Shown piece by piece: positions 36,701 to 47,904 of a DNA stretch of 64,000 nucleotides. Source of the stretch: Blastomussa wellsi (lineage: Eukaryota > Cnidaria > Anthozoa > Scleractinia > Plerogyridae). The translations under genes were made by a program, and so were the position numbers. The stretch lies in contig OX393562.1 in NCBI GenBank assembly GCA_947652115.1, positions 28,723,038-28,787,037 on the forward strand, read 5' to 3'. Each line of letters begins with the position of its first letter. The first letter of the stretch is position 1. The notes beneath the pieces were generated by a model, which did no database searches, was not told the DNA's origin, and saw only the letters and a list, made by a program, of their open reading frames with translations.

Positions 36701-37568
36701 AAAGTAATTTGAGTAAATTGTCTCTAAACGAGATAACCTAATTTTTATCCTCGAATATTAAGGAAGTTCAAAGTTACTTTTAGGCGCCCTCTTCTTTCGA
36801 CGGGTACAGAACACTCATCTGTTGAATGCGGCCCCGCATATATGATTGTTGTACTATACAGCTAAATAATTTCTTTTGCAGCTGGATCGGCAGTTGTTTA
36901 AGATTTGGTACCCACAAGCAAAGTGCATGTGATTTAACACATTCTCTGATAACAATTCTTTCTTGCTCATCCCTCTATCGTTGTTAAAGAAAGCCAAACT
37001 CGTATTTACAACCTAGAGGTTTCCCCGCCTTCAACCAGCAACCGGTATTAAAGTCTTCCAATCAGATTTTGTCTAGTGAACCCGTCCAACCGGAGCCAAC
37101 AAAAAGCCTACCAGTGATTTTGTTTAATTTCATCTTGTGATGTCGCTTAAAGACTTGGATATCTGCGCTTTTGAATTTGTAGTTTCAGTGTTGGTGCGTG
37201 GTTTTGCCGAAAGCCCTTCCAAGAATTTAATCGAGATCAAAACAAAATTTGTGATAGCAAACGAGTTATATTGGACTTGACGTTTAATCTAAGCATGAAG
37301 AATCGTGTATAAACATCGACGCCTTGTTGTCAGGTACCGGTTAAACTTTCCACCGATTCCTGACCTTTCTGTTTCGTAAGAACCACTATGCTTGTGGGTG
37401 GATTGTTCCTCATCTTTTGCCAAGAAGGTGTCACTAAGTGGGATGACCTCAACACGGATCTGATCAAACCATAGGTCATTTTTGACCTTTCTCTTAAGAG
37501 AGAATCTACTTTTTAGGACAACGTAACTTTGTAGCTGTTTGCTTGTGTCCTGCAGCAATCTTCAAACA
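33775..37568. other. Gene-free stretch before copy C
   Basis: No supported exon was seen. The minus-strand ORFs at 35.38-35.63 kb and the plus-strand ORF at 36134-36346 lack motifs. A foldback element lies at 34.71-34.87 kb. Confidence 0.45.
34711..34872. mobile_element. Palindromic foldback element
   Basis: caatagacca, cagcctaaaacaatagac and gcgaggctcc on the left pair with ggagcctcg, gtctattgttttaggctg and ggtctattat on the right. The loop is about 30 bases. Confidence 0.8.
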
Positions 37569-40500
37569 ATGAGGGGCAATAAATTCTTCGTGTGCTGCGT
37601 GCTGTTTCTGTGTTCTTACGTCGCATTTTCACGCAGTCAAGTGACAAGTGAGTGCATGTGCTGCACGTTGTGGCAGCTTGTTTTTCTTGTAAATGTAATT
37701 TACAATTAGATGTTTATAATGCTCTTAATTGCGCTTTCGTTTCAATCGTTCTGACAGTAAGTCTAATGATGGTCACATCGAAAGCTTTCTGACTTCCTGA
37801 TCGACAGTTGTTGATCATTTGACTGTAACGCAGAATGAACTTTATTCGGGAGTAACTCTACTAAGCAAGAACGATGTTTGTCCCTAGCATATAACTCACG
37901 AAAATCACCGTGTGGCTGAGAGCAACTTAATTTCAGTTGTCTGACTTGAAACCCATTTCCATCAATCCAACGTTGGGTTTGAGTTTGCCATTATGAGTGC
38001 ATTTAAGGGAGCACTGCCATTGGGGGTTTGCTGTTTTCAGCTTCATTCATTGCTAAAATCATTACCTGGTACCTGTACTTGTGCCCAAAATGCTCCTGGT
38101 GGACCGACAGGAAGATATCAAACGAATAGATCTCTATTGTGGCTGATCATGAGAGAGCAAACCATTATGAAGTTTTTGCAATATTTTCAAGGAATGGCTC
38201 TAGAATTTGTAAAAACTGGCTAGTTTTTTCAAGTTTCTATCTATTTCCATTCTTGCCATCCTATGTGATAGGCGCCAATAAACGGTTTTAGTGTAGCGAC
38301 ACCATTATTTTTGGGTTTCCATTGATGTCCGGTGATGCAAGAACAGAATTTTAAAATGACACCAGAATACCGTGACAGTGCCTCTTGAACTACTTCTATG
38401 TCTCGTGAGAGACGTAAATCGCAGAAGTAGCGCAGTGTTTTATAGATTTTAACCCGTTAATTAAAGTATAATAAAGACAATACTGAAGACAATTCATGTC
38501 TCGAGATCTTTATTATTATTAAATCTGTGAAACACTTTAGTGCTAGGCTAGTCTTTTTCCATTTACCAGCACGCACAGGCCTGTGTTTAAAGCCAAGCTC
38601 GTAACGTAAATATACACTTTGGAAAGTGTCTACTTACACACGTATATGGCTTAAAACTTAGAATTAACGTAACTAACTGTATAAAATGTTCGAAATTGTA
38701 GCTCCGGCGCCAACAACGAAACCTGGAACTCCAACTAAACCGGGATCAGGAACACCCTCCAAACCTCCGCCCATTCCAACAGATCCTAACACTTTGCAGT
38801 GTAAGTTTTGAATCGCATAAAACCAGTGTCAACTGCTATTTTAAATCAGTATACCTTACGTATCCCTATCATCCGTATAACTTTTAGTAGTAGTTAAATT
38901 TCAGTCCTAGACCTGAAGTTCTGCTAGTTCTTATATGCCATGTTGGACCTCTCTACAACGGTCACCCTTAGGTCACAGGGGGAGGGGTACTTCCTGTAGG
39001 ACCTCCCTATTTTGGGGAGACTCCGCACGAAAGGCTTTAGGTTTGTAAAAGGGTCGAAATTTCACCAGTTGGAGTATGCAAAAGCCTGGAGAAAACTGCC
39101 ATTTAGGTATTTAAAATGGCTTTTCAGAGTATCTCGAAGAGGGTAATTCAAGTGAATAATCCCTCTCCCAGTGTAGGTATGTGAATGGGCTACCATTTTC
39201 TAGTGAGGGTATTAATATCAAAGGGGTACCTTGTGATGTCAAAAAATCCTCGGGCTGGGACCTCCACCAAATACAAAAAAGTTTCTCTCGGTACTAATTT
39301 AGAAATGCAACAAATGGCGAGTACGGGTAATTTAATATAAACCTGCGAAGGGCAATGAGTGACGTGTTTCACTGTATACGTAACTGACAATCGATTGCTG
39401 TCGGTTATCTAAAGAAAAATACTTTCTTGCGGAACAACATAATTTATATTGAGTTACCTATTGATCTAGGAGTGCGACATTGCACTGTAAACAGTATAGA
39501 TTTTTATTTTGCGGTTTACTTTTTACAGGCACCGTATACAACTTGACACTGAAGCTGACCAACGCTACATATGACGAAAATCTAGCTAACCCCCATTCAA
39601 GTCAGTTCATCAAACTTAGGATGGATTTTGAAGTTGGAGTAAGTGTTTTTTCAACAGGAAAACTCTCCTTACCAGTCAATCAAGGCACTATAATTTTATT
39701 TCTTTAGAAAAGTTAATTAGTCTCAGACATAGCATAAGTGCTCGAATGTGTGGATAAACACATGGTTATTGAACACTGTTAAATCAGATTTGAACGTTAA
39801 TACGCTGATAATACAATACAGCGCGCTTACAGAGCCATCCATTCAAATGAAAAGTTATAGTCAAACTTTCGTGTCTAGAATTAACGATCAGCCAATAAAT
39901 TTAGAAATAGTAATTATGATTGATAATTTATAAGATCTAATAATGATGACTGGTAGAAACTCAGCTCTGTTCTGTTAAACTGTCGTGAATTTTGTTAGTC
40001 CACCACTGTTTCTCTGTGCAGCTCGTTGTCCTAGTTGACTATTTGCTCAAAGGTAATGGGACATCCAATTTGTCATGAATTTTTTTGCTAAGGAGGGTTT
40101 GTATCCTTCACATTTTGAAAACCAGACTTCCTACAAATAAGATTTTCACACAGGTTTAATTGAAGAGTTCTTCAAATAACGGCCTTGTTTGACCAATCAC
40201 GTGAACAATATAGAAAAAACCTAAAACTTATAAGGCATATAAATCTGAGGATTTAATCAGTGTTAATACGTAAATAAAGAACGTTCGTATGCTTGATGCT
40301 TCGTATGGGCTAATAAACAACCATATTTACAGACATTTTACAATAGCTTTGGTATTTTACGAGTAAACATTAACTCCATACGACCGATTATAAAAAGGCT
40401 ATGTCATTTTGGATTCGTGAGACAAATCGGAACCCTTCCTCTTTTCCTCCAAGTTTGGGGCTTTAAAATACTAGCACGCGGTTTGAGACTGGCACTAGTT

Positions 40501-42107
40501 TCGCACGCTTAATATTGATTTTTTAAAGCAGGCGTTGTTCCAAACAATATTTGCCATTCAACAATACAAAACTCTGCAAATCGCTTGCCTCTACATACCG
40601 TCTTGGGCAGTTCCTAAACTTAAGTTACTACTTTTGCAAGTATTATACACACGTAAGTAACTCATGAACAAGATTTTTCGTTTTATTGATTAGGTTTTGC
40701 AAGTGTATGATGGCTACCATCCCTTCGTTGGTGTCACCACTCTGAGATTCAGGTATTTATATATCATCAATATAACCAAGCTCAATTGAATTTAACCACT
40801 TCGGCGAGTCACTGATTTATTAACATCGATCACATTTTTGAAATCAGAATTCTTTTCATTATTTTCTTGTCATTATATACCTACCGTCATCGCTAAACCG
40901 AAACCTCCCTAAAAACTTAAAACACTTAGTTTTTTTTACACTTAACCTTTCTTAGTATAAACTATAAACCGATTATTCATTTTCCATAAACAGCAAAGCC
41001 CCAGACGGCAAGACAATCGTGCACTTCTGTGTCGAATTCAAAGAAAATGGGACTCATCTCGCAAACTTGACAAAGGCCATAACAAGTGGCACACTGGGCA
41101 AGCTCACCCCGGTCTCCGTCGCGCCCACACTGGGACAGGCCGGTGAGTAATTATGAGACAAATCATACACGACTTACTCTGCTATTGCAATTGGAAGGCT
41201 CTGAGATGCTTAATTAAAATGAGCCTTGATTGTGATCTTAAACTGTGCGTCAGTGCTTGGAGCTCGTCGGCTAAAGTTAATTGTTTTTTTCAAAACACAA
41301 AATAAGATATGTTATAACAGGTATTGTTTGGTCTTTCTCTTTTTTCCCTGATTATCCTGGCCCGCCTCGATTAGTGTTGCTACCTGCGGAGCCAGGAGAT
41401 TAAGAACCAATTCCGAAGTAATAAAATATTGTTGTTGTTGTTGGTGTCACAATGTGCTCATGCTGCAATGTAGGAAGGTTTCCTTGCGAGAAAAGAAGGC
41501 ATTCTACTGGCTAAGATTTACATGATGTTTATGTTTATTCTTAAAAGAATGTTTGTCACGTAGTGAGGGGGTAATTAAAAGGAATCCAAACTCTATTAAA
41601 AGAAAACGCGTTTAAGGTCTTATTGCTTAATTTGTTGGCTATGAAGATATAGTTACAGTTTTTGAAAGCACAAATGCAAATATCTCCAATGTACTTTAAA
41701 AGAGAAAGGACGTTGAAGTTATCAAACAGTTGGGGTATTGTCATAAAGTTTTGTACACGCAGTCAATAAATGCCGTATTTTTTGTTCATTTGCCAGCATG
41801 CTTCAAGGAACCAGCCCCACAAGTCTGTCCAATTCCTTGTCCATCAGCCTGCGCTCCTTCCTGCTATAATACCTGTTGCCAACAGGGATATCAACAGGTC
41901 TACTATCCCGCCCCACCAGCTCCAGTTCCACCGATGTGTCCCAATAACTGCCCCAGCACCTGCGCACCCACCGGCTGCACCCCGGCGTGCTGCAATACCG
42001 TGTACAACCAGGCTCCTTATCCTTATGGCAAACGTCATCACGCACCAAAGCCAGTAAAGGGATCAAAGAAACACCACATTTTCCACAAACGTCACAGGAA
42101 GAATTAG
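37569..42107 (+). CDS. Copy C: secreted SEA-domain protein with two minicollagen-type CRDs, six exons
   Basis: Exons: 37569-37647, 38702-38800, 39529-39638, 40694-40752, 40994-41142, 41797-42107. All have GT/AG ends, and the phases (1,1,0,2,1) close to 268 residues. Residues 1-23 are a signal peptide (MRGNKFFVCCVLFLCSYVAF). Residues 27-59 are a Pro/Thr/Lys linker (TPAPTTKPGTPTKPG). Residues 60-165 read as a SEA domain (YNLTLKLTNATYDENL, VYDGYHPFVGVTTLRF, TIVHFCVEF). The self-cleavage motif GSVVV is replaced by DGKTIV, so autoproteolysis is unlikely. CRD1 is Cys176-193 (CPIPCPSACAPSC...CC) and CRD2 Cys213-231, with one 4-residue gap. A Tyr/Pro spacer separates them and a His/Lys/Arg tail ends the protein. 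There is no Gly-X-Y repeat. Probably a secreted, disulfide-linked structural or matrix protein, perhaps in nematocysts; that site is inference. A candidate AATAAA is at 42697. Confidence 0.82.
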
Positions 42108-42696
42108 GGGAAAATTAGACAAGGAAAGGAATGGGAGAAGATGGAGAACGGAACGTTTCAGTTTGAGTTTTTGAGTTTATTTGCTTAAGGAGTACTTCAC
42201 GTGTCTGAAACAGTAACTATATCGCGCCAACTGTCTTCCAAGGAAAAGACTTGCCACCCAATCACCAGGAGCGGTCACTAAGCGCAGGATATTTATAACT
42301 TAACAGGCACGATGTAACCAAGTCAGAACACTGCAAACAGAAAATTCTAATGACGGTTAAATACAATAATGAATATCTAGATGATTGTCTAATCAATGTG
42401 ATTTTTTAAAAGATGATTGAAGTGAAAAACAATAGGACATTTGTTTACAAAAGTACAGAACATTACAGTAACCTAATTCTGTGAATTAATCTAACCACAG
42501 CAAAACCTTGCTGGATAGCCATAGAAAGCTACTGCATGCTCCAAAATGTCAAGGTTTTGTTATGATGGGTTAATTATTTAACGTTTAATTTCCCGATATT
42601 TGCTATGTGGTTAAATTAAGGCGGTAAATAGTTTATTTTTCCTTTACTTTAAGCATTGTAAATAAGACACGTACAGTGGAGTCATGATCGTCTGAG

Positions 42697-42702
42697 AATA
42701 AA
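42697..42702 (+). terminator. Candidate polyadenylation signal of copy C
   Basis: AATAAA about 590 bases past the stop codon; the distance makes it tentative. Confidence 0.3.
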
Positions 42703-42917
42703 CTATGTTCGAACATTTCATGTTTGTTGGATTTTATACTATTCAATAAACGTTAATTGAAATTTTTATCTGCTGTAGTTATCTACCACTGCTTAATTCG
42801 CCCAAATAAGAGAATATGATGATACCCTTTGTAAAGGAAAATTGTGTGCCGTTTCAAACGGTCCATACACGTATACAACGGCGGAGCTTATGCCGATCTC
42901 TTAAGCAATAAGCGCCC

Positions 42918-43125
42918 TGGAATATTTCTACTCTCCCCTGGATAGAATGTTAGTCCATCACAGGGTTAATTACCTTCCAGCATTATTTCGCCGGTACCCA
43001 CGTATAACTCTGGTTGGAAATAGGCACTATGATAGTTATGTTTCTTGCCTAAGGAAAAAGAACTCGAGGCTGGACCGCTCAATGCGAGTCCAGCGCACTT
43101 ACCGGTAGGCCACCGCACGTCCCAT
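42918..43125 (-). mobile_element. Diverged copy of SINE family A
   Basis: It shares tttctactctcccctgga, tagtccatcacagggttaa and cgccggtaccca with the 44.3-kb copy. The tRNA-like head (reverse of gagtccagcgca...ggcc) is decayed. Confidence 0.55.
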
Positions 43126-43668
43126 GTAAGACCATATCAATTTCGAGCTAAAAGTGACGGAAGCGACTTTCAGCATTGCTCAAAAATATTCCGGCATACT
43201 CATATTCAGGTTTTTAACTTTCTGAAACCGCTGTCTTACAGAGTGAGCCAGTTCAATTAAGGCCGAAGTCTTCAAACAGCTGCCCATCATGAATCGCAAT
43301 GTGTCTCAATGAGACACGCGAAAAAAGCGAAGAAAACGTTGCCAGATGATGGCGGAGACTCTTGGTGTCATATAACAACCACCGAAAGATCTCACCAGAT
43401 GAATACTACCTCTGATCTGTCAAGTGCTTCTGCGCTCATTACTGTTTAATAGACTTAGAATATTACATATTGCAATTTAAACTGTCTATTATTTTAGCTA
43501 GATTGGAATGATTTATGTGATGTTAGTTTAACATTTCATCAATATTAAACTAACCAATTTTAAAAGTTCAATCAACATTTTGCACAATTTAGTTAACAAT
43601 TCAAATGTTCATGAACAAGTGGTTTTGTTTTACATGTAACTGAAGTCAATGCCCATGTAATCCTGTAG

Positions 43669-43946
43669 GCTCTGACTGGGAAGGCAAACACTTGTGGGAG
43701 ATAGCAGACCTCTTGGTGGAGTGCAACACATGCCCTAATGCTACACCACTCATGCTGTCTATAACCAAGAGATGGCAGTCCTTCGATGCCTGTCAGTGTG
43801 CTGTTTCTCATTCCCTTGAAACAGAAGGTGGCTGTGATGGACTTGCGTCCCGCTGTAGAAGAAGAGGCTGCTCAAGAAATCAGACTTGCGATATCCTCTT
43901 TCGTTCCAGAGCAAATAAACGTCATACGTGGTTCCAGCATGGGGTG
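43669..43946 (+). pseudogene. Possible decayed coding fragment, unknown family
   Basis: One frame reads ALTGKANTCGR, stop, QTSWW...HHSCCL, stop, then an open stretch KQKVAVMDLRPAVEEEAAQE ending in a stop at 43946. The composition of the last part looks protein-like, but two in-frame stops interrupt it. It may be a retrocopy or transposon relic. I do not recognise the family. Confidence 0.2.
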
Positions 43947-44329
43947 AAAAACACAGAATAAAGAATATATCTGCAAATAATGAGATGAAACTTGGAACGA
44001 GTATTGCACCCTAAGAAATACATCACATGGTGCCTATTTTGATGTTGCTATGGCAACACTCTGGGTTCCAGTTTCTTTCCTCTTTAAATGCATTATTGAC
44101 ATTTGTGGCTCTGAAAGAAGAAGTACATGGAAGTGGATGTTTGGTAAAGACCAAAAACGGTACTTTACTTGTCATTGCCGCATAGAGAGATCTGGTAAAC
44201 ACTAGCCCAGTAAACAAAAACACTGCTGTCGCGTCTTTCAACTAAAACGTAATAAAAACAACACAGCAAACAAACCACGTGAGTAAGAGTGTAAAAAGTC
44301 TGCATTCGTGCCTAGTGGCCCATCAGGCC

Positions 44330-44582
44330 CGAGCTTTTCCCGGTTTCTGTAGCATGAAGCGACAGAGAGTATTTCTACTCCACCCTGGACGGATGCTAGT
44401 CCGTCGCAGGGTTACCCCCAGCAGCAAATTCGCCGGTACCCATTTATACACCTCGGAGAAGAGAGGCACTGTGAGAGTAAAGTGTCTTGCCCAAGAACAC
44501 AACGCAGTGCTCCGGCTAAGGCTCGAACCCGGATCGTCCGATCCGGAGTCCAGCGCATTAACCATTAGCCCACTACATAGTT
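44330..44582 (-). mobile_element. tRNA-derived SINE family A, best copy
   Basis: On the minus strand the head starts gtgggctaatggttaatgcg (A-box region). It continues through gactccggatcggac to the B-box gggttcgagcc with tRNA-like spacing. A body with cttgggcaagacactttact and cgaatttgctgctgggggta follows. Related fragments lie at 1-115 and 42.92-43.13 kb. Confidence 0.75.
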
Positions 44583-46564
44583 TCGAAACTGGCAATGTAT
44601 ACGTACAGTAGCAGAAATTATTCTACGATTTATCTCCAATTGTAAACATCAGTTCAAATTTAAATGCTGAAAATAGTATCTAAAATATTCATTGAAACCT
44701 CTCACTTTAACAATGATGCATGTTCTATTTCGTAGCGTAGATTGACGAAGATGGCTTGCTGTGTGAGAGGTGCTTCTAAGCCGGGGGAGGGTAGAGAGGT
44801 AGTAGTAACCTTTCAAGGTCGAGTATCGCACTGTTAAAGTCAAAGATTTGATTAATGCTGTTTTGATGATGTATTATTGTCTTAAGATAGCATTTTTCAT
44901 ATCAGGGAGGTTCGATGAAATAACCACCAGGGGCAAAGATTAAATGTGCCGCAAACTATTTGAGCGCAAGTAATTTAAAAAATGTTTAAAAAAAGCTGCT
45001 TTATCGAATTAAAACAGCCGCGACAAAAATAAACAAAAACTGCTTCCTGAGCAAAGCAAATACGTACATATTTTTATGCATTTTGTACATTTCATGTAGA
45101 CACAAAGCACTTACGAACGAAGATAAAACGCAAGGCCGATTGAACAGCATGGGAAATGTATTCCAATGTTTCGGAAGATACGGCCTTCCTCCTTTAGGGT
45201 GTTACATTGACCCTAATCATCTTCCAATGAATATTTCTACAAAATTTGTTTTTGTTCTGTGTAACTACGTTACCATGTCTTGTCGCTTTGTCCAAGTTGA
45301 CAGATTCAGGACATTAAACTTCTTGTGTATGCAAACGTTTCGAACGTAATTTGAAAACGCAATTTACGTATTTGCCAGTAAAATAGTAAAATAAACTCAG
45401 TCAGTGACAAACCAACTTTCACTTATCACATGATGTTCTCAATTGCGATCAGTGTTTGATGCATTCAACACGTTTACTCGATCGATACATAACTGGGATA
45501 AATATACAACGCAGCGGTACATGGAAAGAACAAAAACTAACAAAGGCGACAACAAGTTAAATTTATTGAATGTTACAGGCGTCCATAATTATAAGAACAA
45601 ACAGTTTAGTTAAACGTTTTCTTGGTATGTTAGATGTATACAGCACTGAGAGCTATATTATAACATTTGATTTGACCCTGTTAACACATGTTTTAGAGAA
45701 TTTCATAGCTGTTCTGCCACCTTGCACGTCTCAATTTTTTGCATATTCAAATTATAGTCTTGACACCCAGCTTATGTTTTAATAAATTAACGTTTTATGT
45801 CGCTGTAGCTAGCAAAATGTCGTACAGCCCATTTTGAGTGGCTTATAATAAGCTCATATCAATGTCCCTGCCCACAAAACCATTACTTGAAAAATCAAGG
45901 AATTGTTCCATCTTGTAACATCATTACGTTTTTAATGCTTTTAGTTGAACCAACTAAGTGTCACATTTTTCGTAAACAAATTGTAAAGAACGAAATTTGC
46001 ATCAGAAGTTGTTGTTTCAAATGCTATGTTGAAGCTCAATGCCCACGGAGAAAACGATGTACTGCCTGTCATATGCAACCAATAGATTTCAGGCTAAAAT
46101 TTTAATGGTACCATTGAAACCTAAGAAAATTGATGAGAAATTTTCCGTCGGAAACGTTTAGCAAATTGCTTTCAATCTTGCTGACAGTAATAGTGGCTCG
46201 CTCAATAAAAATGATGTATCTTTATTTCTATTTTATAAGTAACTGACTGACAACGTCAAACCTACCAAAGGAAAAATTACTCGTGGCCAACTTTCGCATC
46301 CATAGTCGTTGGTTGACATAGTTTGACAAAAAAAGTTTGGAAGCTTACTTTTTCCCAGTTGGATAGAGGGAAGCAATTATCTTAAGTCATTGCTTGGTAA
46401 TGATCGAGCGCTCTGACTGTTTCGCGGAGGCGTCTGCAAACTACCACAAACTGTTTTTGCGATCCTTTCACTTCACCCAAGAAAACCTTGACATTTTAAT
46501 TTTGTACATTGGAGGCCTAGTAAGGGAATCCTGAAGGAATATATATGAGAATTAAGCAATAAAT

Positions 46565-46570
46565 TTTATT
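46565..46570 (-). terminator. Candidate polyadenylation signal of the 46.8-kb GPCR
   Basis: AATAAA on the minus strand, about 200 bases past the stop codon. Confidence 0.35.
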
Positions 46571-46770
46571 TCGGCAACGGTTACGACGTTCCCGTCCCTC
46601 CCCGCCCCTGCCCTTCCTGCCCTGTTTTTGTCTGATGTACAGGAATACTGTTACATGCTATGATTTCGCTTGCTAAAACGCACTCTGAACTGAATTTTTT
46701 GCACTATGCACATAGTTGACTTCCGGTACACACAACACACCATTTGTTCTACGTATCAAAGACAACTCAG

Positions 46771-47904
46771 CTATGAAGCCTGTTCTGTCATGATCATGGG
46801 TTCTTCTTTGATCAACTTTCTCGTGTTCGAGGGATTTCTACTTGAACCTTGTGATTTCCGATTAACAGATAATGTCTGGGCAGCTCTGCGGTACTGCGTG
46901 CTCATCAGCCCGAAGATGATAGGATGACAGACACTGTTGAAGTAAACCAACCACATTGTTATGATAGCTGCCACATTGTATGTGAAATAGTCCGTAATCT
47001 TCGGATTAGCCAGCATCCTCCAACAGACAAAGGTGTAGAAAGGAAAGAGCGTCACCGCAGCCGCAGCGACGATTACCACCAGCATTATAACAGCCTTTTT
47101 TCGGATCTTCAGTCCGTGCGAGCTGACTTGCATCATGCTGGATTCGCGAAAACTTCCATCGCTGTGCTCTCGGCGGTACTGCAGTCTTGCCTGGATCCTC
47201 CTGATAGTCATGGCGTGGAGAACTATCATAAACGCCAGCGCAGCGAAACGAAGAACGATTGCTTGGACGACAAGAAATATTTTCCGAGTCCTTGGTGATG
47301 GCCACTTCTCGACGCACAACGGAATTCCTTGGAATGTCCGTACAGTTCTGTAGTTTAGATACACAGATGCCTCAATGATAGCAATGATCCAAGCAACCAA
47401 GACCAGGTAACGTACTTTAGTTCCTTGGGCACGCATTTTGAATGGAAAGTAAACCACTAGGAACTTTTCCACGCTGATGACAAGGAGGGTCATAATGGAT
47501 GCATCGAGAGAAGTATTTTGCAAAAAGTTGACAAGTTTACAACCTACCACACCGAAGACCCACCTTTCTGCGATAAACACGTCGACCGTGAAAACTGGAA
47601 TACAGAATATTGTGATAAGAATATTCGCCAGGCTTAGACTTAGGATAGAAAAGTTCGTGGAGCTCCGTCGAAGTCGTCTATTGCGAATAATTGCGAGGAA
47701 CAGGATGCAGTTCCCCACCAAAGACGCAATAAAAATCGCGGTGAAGAACACAATTATGGCCACCCTTTCACCAACTGTAAACTGGCACTTCACTCTAAAA
47801 CATGAAGGGGTGGCGTTAGTGAAGTTTGTCGTGTTCATTATCAGACGGTGAAGAGTTCGCAGTAAACCAGTGCGAAGCTCTGAAGAGACGTGTTTTATGA
47901 TCAA
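46771..47904 (-). CDS. Class A (rhodopsin-type) GPCR, intronless, peptide-receptor-like
   Basis: 377 residues from the first Met. The Met at residue 23 (47838) is followed by three N-glycosylation sites (NTT, NFT, NAT) and may be the true start. Seven hydrophobic segments are visible. TM1 has GN (64-65). TM2 has LSLAN where most family members have Asp. TM3 starts after Cys122, which can pair with Cys197 in loop 2. The TM3 end is E-K-F (146-148) in place of DRY. TM6 has LFPFY instead of CWxP, and TM7 has CHPIIF in place of NPxxY. Loop 3 is basic (LKIRKK). It resembles neuropeptide receptors in overall layout, but the ligand is unknown. Changes at Asp2.50, DRY and NPxxY together could mean altered G-protein coupling. 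It shares EKF and the AWIIAI segment with the receptor at 60.7 kb, so the two are probably old tandem relatives. Confidence 0.85.
   Translation of the reverse strand: MIIKHVSSELRTGLLRTLHRLIMNTTNFTNATPSCFRVKCQFTVGERVAIIVFFTAIFIASLVGNCILFLAIIRNRRLRRSSTNFSILSLSLANILITIFCIPVFTVDVFIAERWVFGVVGCKLVNFLQNTSLDASIMTLLVISVEKFLVVYFPFKMRAQGTKVRYLVLVAWIIAIIEASVYLNYRTVRTFQGIPLCVEKWPSPRTRKIFLVVQAIVLRFAALAFMIVLHAMTIRRIQARLQYRREHSDGSFRESSMMQVSSHGLKIRKKAVIMLVVIVAAAAVTLFPFYTFVCWRMLANPKITDYFTYNVAAIITMWLVYFNSVCHPIIFGLMSTQYRRAAQTLSVNRKSQGSSRNPSNTRKLIKEEPMIMTEQAS

Noticed and set aside
37993..38223. ORF of 76 codons in the first intron of copy C
   Set aside because: No suitable splice signals, and it is not in phase with the flanking exons.
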